Shown: in pieces, positions 8,001 to 15,226 of the stretch
Position numbering within the stretch: position 1 is the stretch's first letter
Layout of the letters: each line of letters starts with the position of its first letter
NCBI RefSeq assembly: GCF_902459775.1
Contig: NZ_CABPSQ010000005.1
Coordinates: 186,001-250,000 of the forward strand
DNA from: Pandoraea captiosa
GTDB taxonomy: Bacteria > Pseudomonadota > Gammaproteobacteria > Burkholderiales > Burkholderiaceae
Direction of reading: 5' to 3'
Length of the DNA stretch: 64,000 nucleotides
The notes under the pieces: generated by a model
Seen by the model: the letters and a program-made list of their open reading frames with translations, nothing else
Database searches by the model: none
Told to the model about the DNA's origin: nothing
Position numbers and translations under genes: made by a program

Positions 8001-10992
8001 GCAATCGCTGGGCTACAACTTCGCGGCAGGTCAGCGCTATGTGGTGATCGACACCGCCGGTGCCGCCATCTACAACGAAGGCACGCTGCGCTATGCCGTG
8101 AACGGCTACCCGTCGCTCGCAGCGAGCGGCGCGAAGGTCGGCAACGGTAGCAATACCGATCTCGTCGTGACGATCTTCGCACCGGCCGATATCGGCACTA
8201 TCGCGGGTACGACGCCGCTTTCGCCGGGTGTTGCTGTCAGCGGCGCACCCGACTGGGCCTACGACGGTGCGAACCTGACGATCACCGGCACGACCTTCGG
8301 CTCGATCAACGGCTCGCTTGGTTCCCTCACGAATAACGGCACGCTCACGGGCACGTCCGCGCTGTCGATCGGTACCAATGGCGGCAGCATCGGTAAGGTC
8401 GAGAACAACGGTCAGGTGCATGCGACCGGCGCGACTGACTCGGCCATCTACAACGGGGGTGTGATCGGTACTCTCGTCAACAAGAACACGCTGCTCTCCG
8501 ACAATATGGCGGGCGTGAATAGCGTGACGGCGATTACGCGTCTTGAAAACAGCGGGCAGATTACCGGTGGTCGACTCGGTATCGCGAACACCGGCGCGCT
8601 GACGAATCTGCTGAATACGGGCACCATCACGTCGACGTCCACGCTCTCGAACGGTGTGGGCGTCTGGAGTACCGGACAGATCGGTTCGATCGACAACAGC
8701 GGCCTGATTACCGGTTACACAGGTGCCATGGTCGTAGCGTCGGGTAACCCGACACCGCGCTCGACGCTCGATACATTTACCAACAGCGGTTCCGTGGTGG
8801 GCACCTTTGCCGGACTGAGCAACTACGGCGGCACGATCGGCACGATCAACAACCTCGCCGGTGGCCGCTTCACGGGCACGGATGCCGCCTATTCGTCGGG
8901 TATCGTCAACGACTGGACAAGTGCCAACGCCACGTCCTACGCCGGAACGATCGGCGCGATCAACAATGCCGGAACGCTCACGGCGGGCTATTACGGAATT
9001 TTCAACGCCGCCTCGATCGGCACCATCAACAACCTGGCGGGCGGCACGATCACCGGGTTGGGCGGTGCGATTTCGAATCAGAGCGCCACTTCCTCCATCG
9101 GCCAGATCAATAACGCAGGCACGATTGCGGGCTGGATCATCAACCGTTCGCCGAACGACCTGCGTATCGCCGGTGCGACCGATGGCACGTTCGGTACGAT
9201 CACGAGCTTCGGCCCGACCTACGGCGGCACCATTGTCAGTACCAATGCCGACGTGCGTTTCAATGGCGGTAATCTGGTCGTCGGCAACAACTTCGATCTG
9301 GCCGGTACGCGCACCGCCTATAACGAAGCGTCGGTGTTGCAGATCAACAAGGCGATTCAGGTCTCGGGCAACTACGCGCAGTCCGCCGGAGCAACGCTGC
9401 AAATCGGCGTGGCAAGCAATGCGGTCACCACCGGTGACACGGCGACCGACAGCGGGTATGGGCGCCTCGTGGTGAGCGGTAATACGACGCTTGCCGCCGG
9501 GTCGAGCGTGGCGCTGCAATCACTGGGCTATAACTTTGCTGCCGGTCAGCGCTATGTCGTGATCGACACGGCAGGAACAGCGAACTACAACGCCAGCTCG
9601 CTGGTGTATCGCGTCAATGGCTCGACGACACTGGACGCTAGCGGTGCGGAAGTTGCAAACGGTTCCCACAAGAATCTGGTGGTAACGCTGGCCAATGGTA
9701 CCGGAGCCAACAACGGCAGCGGCAACGGCGGCATCAACAACGGCGGTAACACGGGCAATACGGGCAACACGGGCAATGCCGGTGGCACGGGGAGTAACCC
9801 GGAAGCCGGGAACGGCAACAACAACGGTGGCTTGCCGGCCTTCGATCCACGCACGAACGCGACGATCGCCTCGGCATCCAACGCGGTTTCAGCCCTGCGC
9901 GGATTGTTGGGTTACACGGGGGTGAGCGATCCGCAGTTGCTCAATCTGTTCAACGCCACGCTCGGTACGCTGAGTGACCGTTCGGCGGATTCGGCCAACC
10001 GCGTCGGCAAGCAACTCGCACCGGCGCAGAACTTGCGCGCGGCCGGTGCTGCGACGTTCGGTTCGATGAACCTCGTGAACTCGCACGTCAACGGTCTGCG
10101 TGTGGCACAAGCGGGCGGCACGGGTGTGGCGACCGGAGACAGCGCGGCCAACTGGGATGTGTGGGGACAGGCGTTCGGTGGCCATTCCAGCCAGTCCGCG
10201 CGCGAGGATGTCGACGGCTACAGCGCCAACTACGGCGGTTTGCTGGTCGGCGCCGACCGTGCCTTTGGCGAACGTGTGCGTGCCGGTGGTGCATTCCAGT
10301 TCTCGCGCACCGTCATCAATAACGATGGCAGTACGTCGGGCAATCAGACCAGCGTGAATGGCTATGGCCTGATCGGTTACGCCGCCTACACGGGTGAGCC
10401 GTGGTACGTGAACCTGACGGGTTCGGTCGTGCTGCAACGCTACAACTCGACGCGCATGGTTTCGATGCAGGGCTTCAGTGGTGCCGCCAACGGCAATTTC
10501 AACGGTCAGCAGTACGTCACCAGTGCCGAATTCGGCTGGCCGCTGGCGTTGGGCCGCGCCATCGTCACGCCGCTCGCCAGCCTCACGTATAGTTATCTGA
10601 ACCAGAGCAGCTATACGGAAACAGGCGGTAACGGTACCGCGCTGTCGGTCGGCAGTTCAGGCAGCAGTTCGGTGCGCAGTGCGCTGGGCGCGAAGATCGC
10701 AGTGCCCATCGAGACTTCGTCGGGGACATGGACGCCGGAGCTTGGACTGCGTTGGGTGCATGAGTACAACCGCACGCGTCAGAGCACGGGGGCGAGCTTC
10801 GCTGCGGATCCTACCGGACAGACGGGCTTCACGACGGTCGGCGCCACGCCGGTGTCCGATCTGGCGGAGATGTCGCTGGGGGTGACGCTCATGCGCGCTA
10901 ACAACCTGAGTGCGTCGATTCGCTATGACCTGCAGGTGGGCTCGGGCTTCGTCTCGCACACCGGTATCGTGCGCGTGCAACAGCGCTTCTGA
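5047..10992 (+). CDS. Giant type Va autotransporter with three tandem passenger modules
   Basis: Surface-exposed or secreted autotransporter of 1981 residues. The N-terminus is an extended signal peptide (ESPR type, MNHIYRVVWSASLGMYQVAS) followed by a basic stretch, a hydrophobic core and AxA cleavage near residue 59. The passenger is a beta-helix-like array of short repeats such as IGTINNLAGGVITG, arranged in three ~490-residue modules starting at residues 67, 562 and 1052. A Gly/Asn-rich linker follows near residues 1550-1600, then a helical segment and a ~290-residue beta-barrel from residue 1693 (WDVWGQAFGGHSS) ending in VQQRF, the usual C-terminal aromatic for BAM insertion. A run of eight G residues at 5123-5130 lies inside the signal-peptide coding part. 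Likely adhesin (inference). Confidence 0.93.
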   Translation: MNHIYRVVWSASLGMYQVASEVASGRGGKSRSVDRRRARKTALAAFAVASVSVGSALAAPANPVATMDGLTPLYAGYPDTGSLPAWQFDGTNLTISGTTFATITGALGTISNAGTLSGTYALSFSSTADVNRVENNGSINVTGNSSGSYNSGTIGTLVNRGTVTTGTFAGIGNGGLMLRLENDGTINGFAQGLNNSGTMLSVVNTGSIAASAGYGVLNTATLGTLNNSGRISGIFGVAAVNTGVPNPQIAALTNSGTIVGTEYGIVNRGSSITTIDNLAGGQIVGSSSDFGTGINNQGVTVSSSFVSGTIGTVNNAGTISGAYGISNTGTIGTINNFASGVITGTLAAITNEVEGAALFQINNAGTIAGDITHVGTQPLSIAGASNAAFGTLTGLGGAVGTLTSSESDVHFNGGNLLLNDGIELALVHTAFNDSSVLQVNRPIRIVGNYSQGANGTLQIGVAGGAATTGNIGTDSGYGRLVVTGATTIASGSTIALQSLGYNFAAGQRFVVLDTAGGATYNEGTLRYVVNGAAQLSGTGTSVFGGGHQSLVVTVTAPYVGAMDATTALVAGTPSGSGPNWSFDGTNLSVTGTSFATITGGVGTLTNSGTLTGAYALSTSAAGNIGLLENNGVIAATGSGSSGLYNGGTIGTLVNRGSVSTAVYGGVSNGGTLTRFENSGTITGASQGLNNSNVLTSALNSGTIRAGNGYGVLNSAQMGTLTNTGLISGDYAVVSTKSGSANPTLDMLINSGTIAGSTQGVVNANAYLGLLENQAGGQILALGGASVNVEAVVNGGTIGQVNNAGTISGGYYGFYNSNAIGTINNLAGGVITGLGGAISNQQPTSSIGQINNSGTIAGWIINRSPNNLYISGATDGTFGTLTGFGPTYSGTIVSTNADVHFNGGKLVIDDHFDLANTRTAYNDSSVVQVNNVLRVAGHYSQGADGTLQIGVANGALATGNFATDVGYGRLLVSGNTYIAPGSSIALQSLGYNFAAGQRYVVIDTAGAAIYNEGTLRYAVNGYPSLAASGAKVGNGSNTDLVVTIFAPADIGTIAGTTPLSPGVAVSGAPDWAYDGANLTITGTTFGSINGSLGSLTNNGTLTGTSALSIGTNGGSIGKVENNGQVHATGATDSAIYNGGVIGTLVNKNTLLSDNMAGVNSVTAITRLENSGQITGGRLGIANTGALTNLLNTGTITSTSTLSNGVGVWSTGQIGSIDNSGLITGYTGAMVVASGNPTPRSTLDTFTNSGSVVGTFAGLSNYGGTIGTINNLAGGRFTGTDAAYSSGIVNDWTSANATSYAGTIGAINNAGTLTAGYYGIFNAASIGTINNLAGGTITGLGGAISNQSATSSIGQINNAGTIAGWIINRSPNDLRIAGATDGTFGTITSFGPTYGGTIVSTNADVRFNGGNLVVGNNFDLAGTRTAYNEASVLQINKAIQVSGNYAQSAGATLQIGVASNAVTTGDTATDSGYGRLVVSGNTTLAAGSSVALQSLGYNFAAGQRYVVIDTAGTANYNASSLVYRVNGSTTLDASGAEVANGSHKNLVVTLANGTGANNGSGNGGINNGGNTGNTGNTGNAGGTGSNPEAGNGNNNGGLPAFDPRTNATIASASNAVSALRGLLGYTGVSDPQLLNLFNATLGTLSDRSADSANRVGKQLAPAQNLRAAGAATFGSMNLVNSHVNGLRVAQAGGTGVATGDSAANWDVWGQAFGGHSSQSAREDVDGYSANYGGLLVGADRAFGERVRAGGAFQFSRTVINNDGSTSGNQTSVNGYGLIGYAAYTGEPWYVNLTGSVVLQRYNSTRMVSMQGFSGAANGNFNGQQYVTSAEFGWPLALGRAIVTPLASLTYSYLNQSSYTETGGNGTALSVGSSGSSSVRSALGAKIAVPIETSSGTWTPELGLRWVHEYNRTRQSTGASFAADPTGQTGFTTVGATPVSDLAEMSLGVTLMRANNLSASIRYDLQVGSGFVSHTGIVRVQQRF
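5123..5130 (+). repeat. G8 homopolymer in the autotransporter signal-peptide region
   Basis: Eight consecutive G residues fall in codons 26-28 (Arg-Gly-Gly) of the 1981-residue autotransporter, just after its ESPR. Gain or loss of one G would shift the frame before the hydrophobic signal core and abolish the protein. Tracts of this kind are classical slipped-strand phase-variation sites in surface genes of other bacteria. Whether G8 is long enough to switch in this organism is not known. Confidence 0.6.
5245..9690 (+). repeat. Three ~1.48-kb tandem coding repeats in the autotransporter passenger
   Basis: Large in-frame repeats begin near 5245, 6730 and 8200 and are about 1485, 1470 and 1490 bp long. 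Each opens with a segment like WxFDGTNLTISGTTFATI, passes through many xxGTIxxxNNxGTI units, and closes with LGYNFAAGQRYVVIDTAG and an LVVTV-like strand. Modules 2 and 3 look closest, for example the shared run NRSPNNLYISGATDGTFG versus NRSPNDLRIAGATDGTFG. This indicates duplication of an ancestral single module like the one in the autotransporter at 20218. Confidence 0.85.
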
Positions 10993-11027
10993 GCCCTGGC
11001 TGTCGCGTTCGGGGCATGACGGCGACG

Positions 11028-11067
11028 CACGGCGGTCGCGGCCATTGACATGGCCGTGACCGCCGTG
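11028..11067 (+). terminator. Long hairpin after the autotransporter
   Basis: CACGGCGGTC (11028-11037) pairs perfectly with GACCGCCGTG (11058-11067). Inside, CGGCCA pairs with TGGCCG around a 6-nt loop, and the remaining G/T position can form a wobble pair in RNA, giving a 17-bp stem. There is no T run, so it may be a stabilising 3' hairpin or a weak terminator between the autotransporter and the TPR gene that starts 50 bp later. Confidence 0.55.
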
Positions 11068-11116
11068 AAAGTATCGCGGTGCCTACGACCTATCGAGTCC
11101 CTCCGACTTTCGTCCG

Positions 11117-13297
11117 ATGTCCTCCGCCCATTCTTCTTCGACGTCCTCGTCGGCCTCGCGCGCCGACACACCGGCGCACACTTCCGAGACGCTGACCTTC
11201 GCGCAGGCCATGACGCTGGCCAACGCCCATTGGCAGGCGGGACAGGCGGCGCAGGCCGAGAGCCTGTGCCGGCGCGTGCTGGAAGTCGCTCCCGATCATC
11301 CGGATGCGCACTACTTGCTCGGACTGATGGCGCACGCCTATGGCAAGCGCGACATGGCGATCGGGCATCTGGAGACAACGTGTCGGGCGGCACACGCGCA
11401 CGCGGCCTGCTGGTCGGACCTGGCGGAGATGTATCGTCAGGCGGGGCGTTTGCAGGACGCCGTGAATGCCGGGCAGCGTGCAGTCGAAATCGATCCGGCG
11501 TTCGCTGCCGGGTGGAACAATCTCGGTATCGCCTTGCAGGAAGCCGGGCAGCTCGAACAAAGCATGGTGTACCTCACGCGAGTGAGCGAGTTGCAACCCG
11601 GCTCGGTCGATGCGCAAAACAATCTTGGTAACACGGCGCGATTGCTGCAGCACTTCGATGTCGCCGAAACGCATTACCGCCGGGCGCTGGCACTCGACGC
11701 CCAACGGGTCGACACGCTGAGCAATCTGGCGTCGCTGCTAAGCGCGCTGCGGCGTTTCGACGAGGCCGAGACGCTGGCCCGTCGCGCCATCGAACTCGCC
11801 CCGACTTTCGTCGACGCTTATCGCAATCTGGCCGATATCGAGCTGTCGCGAGGGAATGTGGGATCGGCCTTGCAAGTCGTCGAAGTCATGTCGGCATTCG
11901 CGGCACAACATCCGTCGACCCTCGTGGCGCGTGCGACGATTCTCCGACTCGTTGGCCGTCTGGACGAGGCGCTGGTGAGCGCGCGCGCGGCCATTGAGCA
12001 AGTGCCGCAAAACGCTAATGCGCAGGCCGCACTCGCCGCCGTAGAGGCCGATATCTCGGCGCGAAACGCCGCGGGTTCGATGCCGCCGCCGGGCGCGCCC
12101 GGCATCGACATGTCGCAGGCGGGCCCGACGCAAGCGCTGGCTGCGATTCACCAGGCGGCCGCCCGACGCATCGAGGTGCAGGATTACGAGGGGGCCGAGG
12201 AGCTGCTGCGTGAGGCCGTTGCCGGTGGTGCAGCGCCCATGTCGACGTGGCGCTTGTTAGCCATGGCCTTGCGCGCACAAGGCAAGGCCGAAGAGGGCCG
12301 CGACGTGCTCGCCATGCTCGCTCGGCAGGTGCCGGGCGATCTCTCCAATCGTTTCGATCTGGCCGAGGCCCTGCTGCTGTTGGGAGATTTCGAGCGGGGA
12401 TGGCAAGAGTATCGCTATCGCTACAGCCTCGAACATACCCAGGCCATCGAACGCAAGGTGCAGCGTCCGCGCTGGGACGGTCGTCCGATTCCCGGACAGA
12501 CACTGCTCATTCACGACGAGCAGGGTTACGGCGACACGTTCCAGTTCATGCGCATGGCGCGATGGGCGCGCGAGCGTAGTCAGGCACGCGTGATCTTCGA
12601 AGTGAATCCCGAGACGCTATCCATCGCCCGACGCATGTGGGGCGATGACGATATCGTGGCGCGCGGCACACTGCCGGTGTCGTTCGACCAGCATTGCGAG
12701 CTGATGAGCCTGCCGATGGCGATGGGGCTCAAGCTCGCAGACCTGCCGGGCGACGTGTCGTACCTGAGCGCCGATCCCGCTCGCGTCGCGCATTGGCGTG
12801 CGCGGCTCGCGGATGTGCCGAAGCCGTGGGTGGCCCTGGTATGGGCCGGGCGGCCCGAACATGTGAATGATCGCAACCGCTCCATGACGCTCGACCAGTT
12901 CGCCCCGTTGGGCGCGAGCGGTGCGACGTTCCTGTCGATCCAGAAGGGCCCCGCAGCGTCGCAGGCGAATACGCCGCCCAACGGCATGACGATGGTGTCG
13001 CTCAGCGACGAGATTCGCGATTTCGAAGACACGGCGGCCATCCTGCATCTGGCGGATCTGCTGGTGTCCGTGGACTCGTCGCCGGTGCATCTGGCCGGGG
13101 CGCTGGGACGTCCGGTGTGGGTTCTGCTGCCATTCGTGCCCGACTGGCGCTGGCTGCTCGAGCGCGACGATTCGCCGTGGTATCCGGGCATGCGACTCTT
13201 TCGCCAGCCCGCGCGCTCGCAATGGACGCCGGTCATCGAACGGGTCGCGAGTGAGCTGACGACGTTCGTGACGCAGGGCGCTCGTCATGCGCGGTGA
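11117..13297 (+). CDS. TPR-repeat protein with C-terminal GT9-like glycosyltransferase domain
   Basis: Protein of 726 residues, predicted cytoplasmic because no signal peptide or membrane helix is seen. Residues ~30-330 hold tandem tetratricopeptide repeats (for example FAAGWNNLGIALQEAGQLEQ and RVDTLSNLASLLSALRRFDE). From about residue 460 the sequence resembles the glycosyltransferase family 9 / heptosyltransferase fold: LLIHDEQGYGDTFQFMRM, then WVALVWAGRPEH, and near the end LLVSVDSSPVHLAGALGRPV, the typical donor-site block. TPR-GT fusions are common in proteobacteria. It starts 124 bp after a giant autotransporter, so it might sugar-modify that protein; this is inference. The ATG at 11117 begins a Ser-rich leader with no clear ribosome site. 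Confidence 0.85.
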   Translation: MSSAHSSSTSSSASRADTPAHTSETLTFAQAMTLANAHWQAGQAAQAESLCRRVLEVAPDHPDAHYLLGLMAHAYGKRDMAIGHLETTCRAAHAHAACWSDLAEMYRQAGRLQDAVNAGQRAVEIDPAFAAGWNNLGIALQEAGQLEQSMVYLTRVSELQPGSVDAQNNLGNTARLLQHFDVAETHYRRALALDAQRVDTLSNLASLLSALRRFDEAETLARRAIELAPTFVDAYRNLADIELSRGNVGSALQVVEVMSAFAAQHPSTLVARATILRLVGRLDEALVSARAAIEQVPQNANAQAALAAVEADISARNAAGSMPPPGAPGIDMSQAGPTQALAAIHQAAARRIEVQDYEGAEELLREAVAGGAAPMSTWRLLAMALRAQGKAEEGRDVLAMLARQVPGDLSNRFDLAEALLLLGDFERGWQEYRYRYSLEHTQAIERKVQRPRWDGRPIPGQTLLIHDEQGYGDTFQFMRMARWARERSQARVIFEVNPETLSIARRMWGDDDIVARGTLPVSFDQHCELMSLPMAMGLKLADLPGDVSYLSADPARVAHWRARLADVPKPWVALVWAGRPEHVNDRNRSMTLDQFAPLGASGATFLSIQKGPAASQANTPPNGMTMVSLSDEIRDFEDTAAILHLADLLVSVDSSPVHLAGALGRPVWVLLPFVPDWRWLLERDDSPWYPGMRLFRQPARSQWTPVIERVASELTTFVTQGARHAR

Positions 13298-13343
13298 TCA
13301 CCGGGGCCGACACTTCTGCCCGTGGCGATGTGTGACGCGATTC

Positions 13344-14207
13344 ATGACACGACACGTGACACGACGCACGACCCGGGAGGCGATGGGGCTTCTCGCGGTG
13401 GGGTTCGTCGCGCTGATGTCGGGCTGCGCGAGCCTGGACCGCAATGCGCACGCCGATTCGCTGGCGGCACCGGCCGGGCTCAAACGCGAAGTGCTGAAGG
13501 CCGAGGACTTCCGGCTGACGGTGTTCTCACGCATCACGCGCGCGGACAAACCGCTGCGCATCTACATCGAAGGCGACGGGCTGGCGTGGGTGTCGCGCAC
13601 GGAGCCGTCGCTCGATCCTACGCCGGTGGCGGCGACCGGGCTTGCACTGGCCGCGACCGATCCATCCGCCAACGTGGCCTACCTCGCCCGGCCCTGTCAG
13701 TTCACGCCGATGGAAGACAATCCGCGCTGCGATATCGCGTATTGGACCGGCAAACGCTTCGCGCCGGAGGTCGTCGACGCGATGGATGCCGAGATCACGC
13801 AGTTGGCGGCGCGCACCCCCGGGCAGTCGCTGGAGTTGATCGGCTTTTCGGGCGGCGGCGCAATCGCGGTGCTGATTGCGGCGCGACGTCGCGATGTCGC
13901 GTCGCTGCGCACGGTGGCAGGCAATCTCGATGTCGAGTACGTCAACCGACTGCACGATGTGTCCGCCATGCCCGCCTCACGCAATCCTGTCGACGTGGCA
14001 CGCCAGGTCGCGAAAATTCCCCAGATTCACTTCAGCAGCGAGCAGGACAAGGTGGTGCCACCTGCAGTCGCCAGGCGTTTCGCTGCGGCGGTGAGCGGCG
14101 CCTGTGTGCGGACGGTGGTGGTCACGGGGCTCGCGCATGATGGCGACTGGCAGACTCGGTGGAAAGACCTGCTGGCGCAGACGCCGGTTTGCGGCGTCTC
14201 GCGCTGA
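13344..14207 (+). CDS. Lipoprotein with alpha/beta-hydrolase fold
   Basis: Predicted lipoprotein of about 287 residues. A basic leader and hydrophobic segment end in the lipobox LMSGC, with Cys28 as the lipidated residue. The body carries a nucleophile elbow GFSGGG (Ser169), a later acidic segment QDKVVPP and a histidine in GLAHDGDW, which together suggest a Ser-Asp-His hydrolase. It lies just after the TPR/GT9 gene; an alternative ATG at 13287 would overlap that gene by 11 bp, and a third at 13383 would start directly at MGLLAVGF. The leader DNA is made of near-repeats of ACGTGACACGAC. Substrate unknown. Confidence 0.8.
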   Translation: MTRHVTRRTTREAMGLLAVGFVALMSGCASLDRNAHADSLAAPAGLKREVLKAEDFRLTVFSRITRADKPLRIYIEGDGLAWVSRTEPSLDPTPVAATGLALAATDPSANVAYLARPCQFTPMEDNPRCDIAYWTGKRFAPEVVDAMDAEITQLAARTPGQSLELIGFSGGGAIAVLIAARRRDVASLRTVAGNLDVEYVNRLHDVSAMPASRNPVDVARQVAKIPQIHFSSEQDKVVPPAVARRFAAAVSGACVRTVVVTGLAHDGDWQTRWKDLLAQTPVCGVSR

Positions 14208-14295
14208 GCACCATTGCATGTTCTGGTTGATGGTCTGTAGGACAGTCTGTTGGACAGTCCGTTGGGCGGCCTGACAGCCGTCAGGCCGCATCGGG

Positions 14296-15159
14296 TCAAG
14301 TTTCGCGGACCAGCGCGGCAATCGCTTCGAGCAACGTGACCTCGCCGCGCAACGTGTGGCTGCCGTCGTCGCGGAACCGGAACGTGCCGTCATTGAACGC
14401 ATCGAGCATCTGAATGCGCGGCACGGGATTGCGCATGCCTTGCGCGCGGAACAACGGGTCCCAGCCTGCGCGGGGTACCGCTTCGGCGCGGACATCTCTT
14501 ACCAGCGCACGCGCGAGCGCGGCAGCGATGTCGTCGGGCGAGTAACGCTCGGGGCCTTCGATCTCCCATATCCGGACATCACTGACATCTTCCTGCATGG
14601 CGCGTGCCGCGAAATGGCCGACGTCGTTCGTCGACACCATCGGCAAGGCGCGGTCTACAGGGGCCAGATAACTGGGGAATTCACCGCGCTCGCGCGCGGG
14701 TGCGATATCCCATGAGAAGTTCTCCATCAACCACGCGGGGCGCAGGAACGTTACCGGCAAGTGAAGCGAAAGCAGCGCTGTCTCGAACATGCGCAGCGCC
14801 GTGAGCAAGCTGGGCACGTCGCTGTCCGCGCCGATGCTCGACAGGCACACCACGCGCTTCGGGCGCGTGGCGTCCAGCGCTTTCACGATGGCGTCGATGA
14901 GGTAACGCGCATGAGAGAAATCCGGCTCGGGGTCGGCGTTCGGCGGCAGCATGACGAACACGGCTTCGCTACCGCGAAACGCGTTCGTGAGTGCATCGAC
15001 GTCGCCATTTTCGGCCACGGCGATTTCACCACCGAGTGTCGCCCACCGGCTCGACTTGACGGGGTCCTGAACGATGGCCCGAAGCGGCAGTCCCGCCGTC
15101 AGCAGGTCGTGGCCGATGACGCCGCCGACGCGTCCCGTGATACCCATTACGGTGTACAT
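14296..15159 (-). CDS. NmrA-like NAD(P)-binding protein
   Basis: Atypical short-chain dehydrogenase of 287 residues in the NmrA/NAD(P)-binding group. The N-terminal Rossmann motif is MGITGRVGG, and the protein continues with VFVMLPPNADPEPDF and RVVCLSSIGAD. The usual YxxxK pair of classical SDRs is not evident, which fits NmrA-like redox sensors or quinone-reductase-like proteins. The ATG at 15159 is preceded by GAGGAGT at good spacing. It lies 67 bp after the FAD monooxygenase gene on the same strand, so both may be one transcript. Exact function unknown. Confidence 0.85.
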   Translation of the reverse strand: MYTVMGITGRVGGVIGHDLLTAGLPLRAIVQDPVKSSRWATLGGEIAVAENGDVDALTNAFRGSEAVFVMLPPNADPEPDFSHARYLIDAIVKALDATRPKRVVCLSSIGADSDVPSLLTALRMFETALLSLHLPVTFLRPAWLMENFSWDIAPARERGEFPSYLAPVDRALPMVSTNDVGHFAARAMQEDVSDVRIWEIEGPERYSPDDIAAALARALVRDVRAEAVPRAGWDPLFRAQGMRNPVPRIQMLDAFNDGTFRFRDDGSHTLRGEVTLLEAIAALVRET

Positions 15160-15226
15160 GGTCACTCCTCGCGCTTGGTCACATTGAGTCACGTTGGCGT
15201 AAAAGTAACACGGGAGCGCGGCCGGT

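Noticed and set aside
7579-9519. A 646-codon minus-strand frame inside the giant autotransporter
   Set aside because: The product mirrors the repeats on the sense strand and is Arg/Asp-rich; no ribosome site or domain was found.
5300-9690. Many short regular repeats, possibly CRISPR-like
   Set aside because: They are in-frame coding repeats of a beta-helix passenger without uniform spacers; no cas genes are present.
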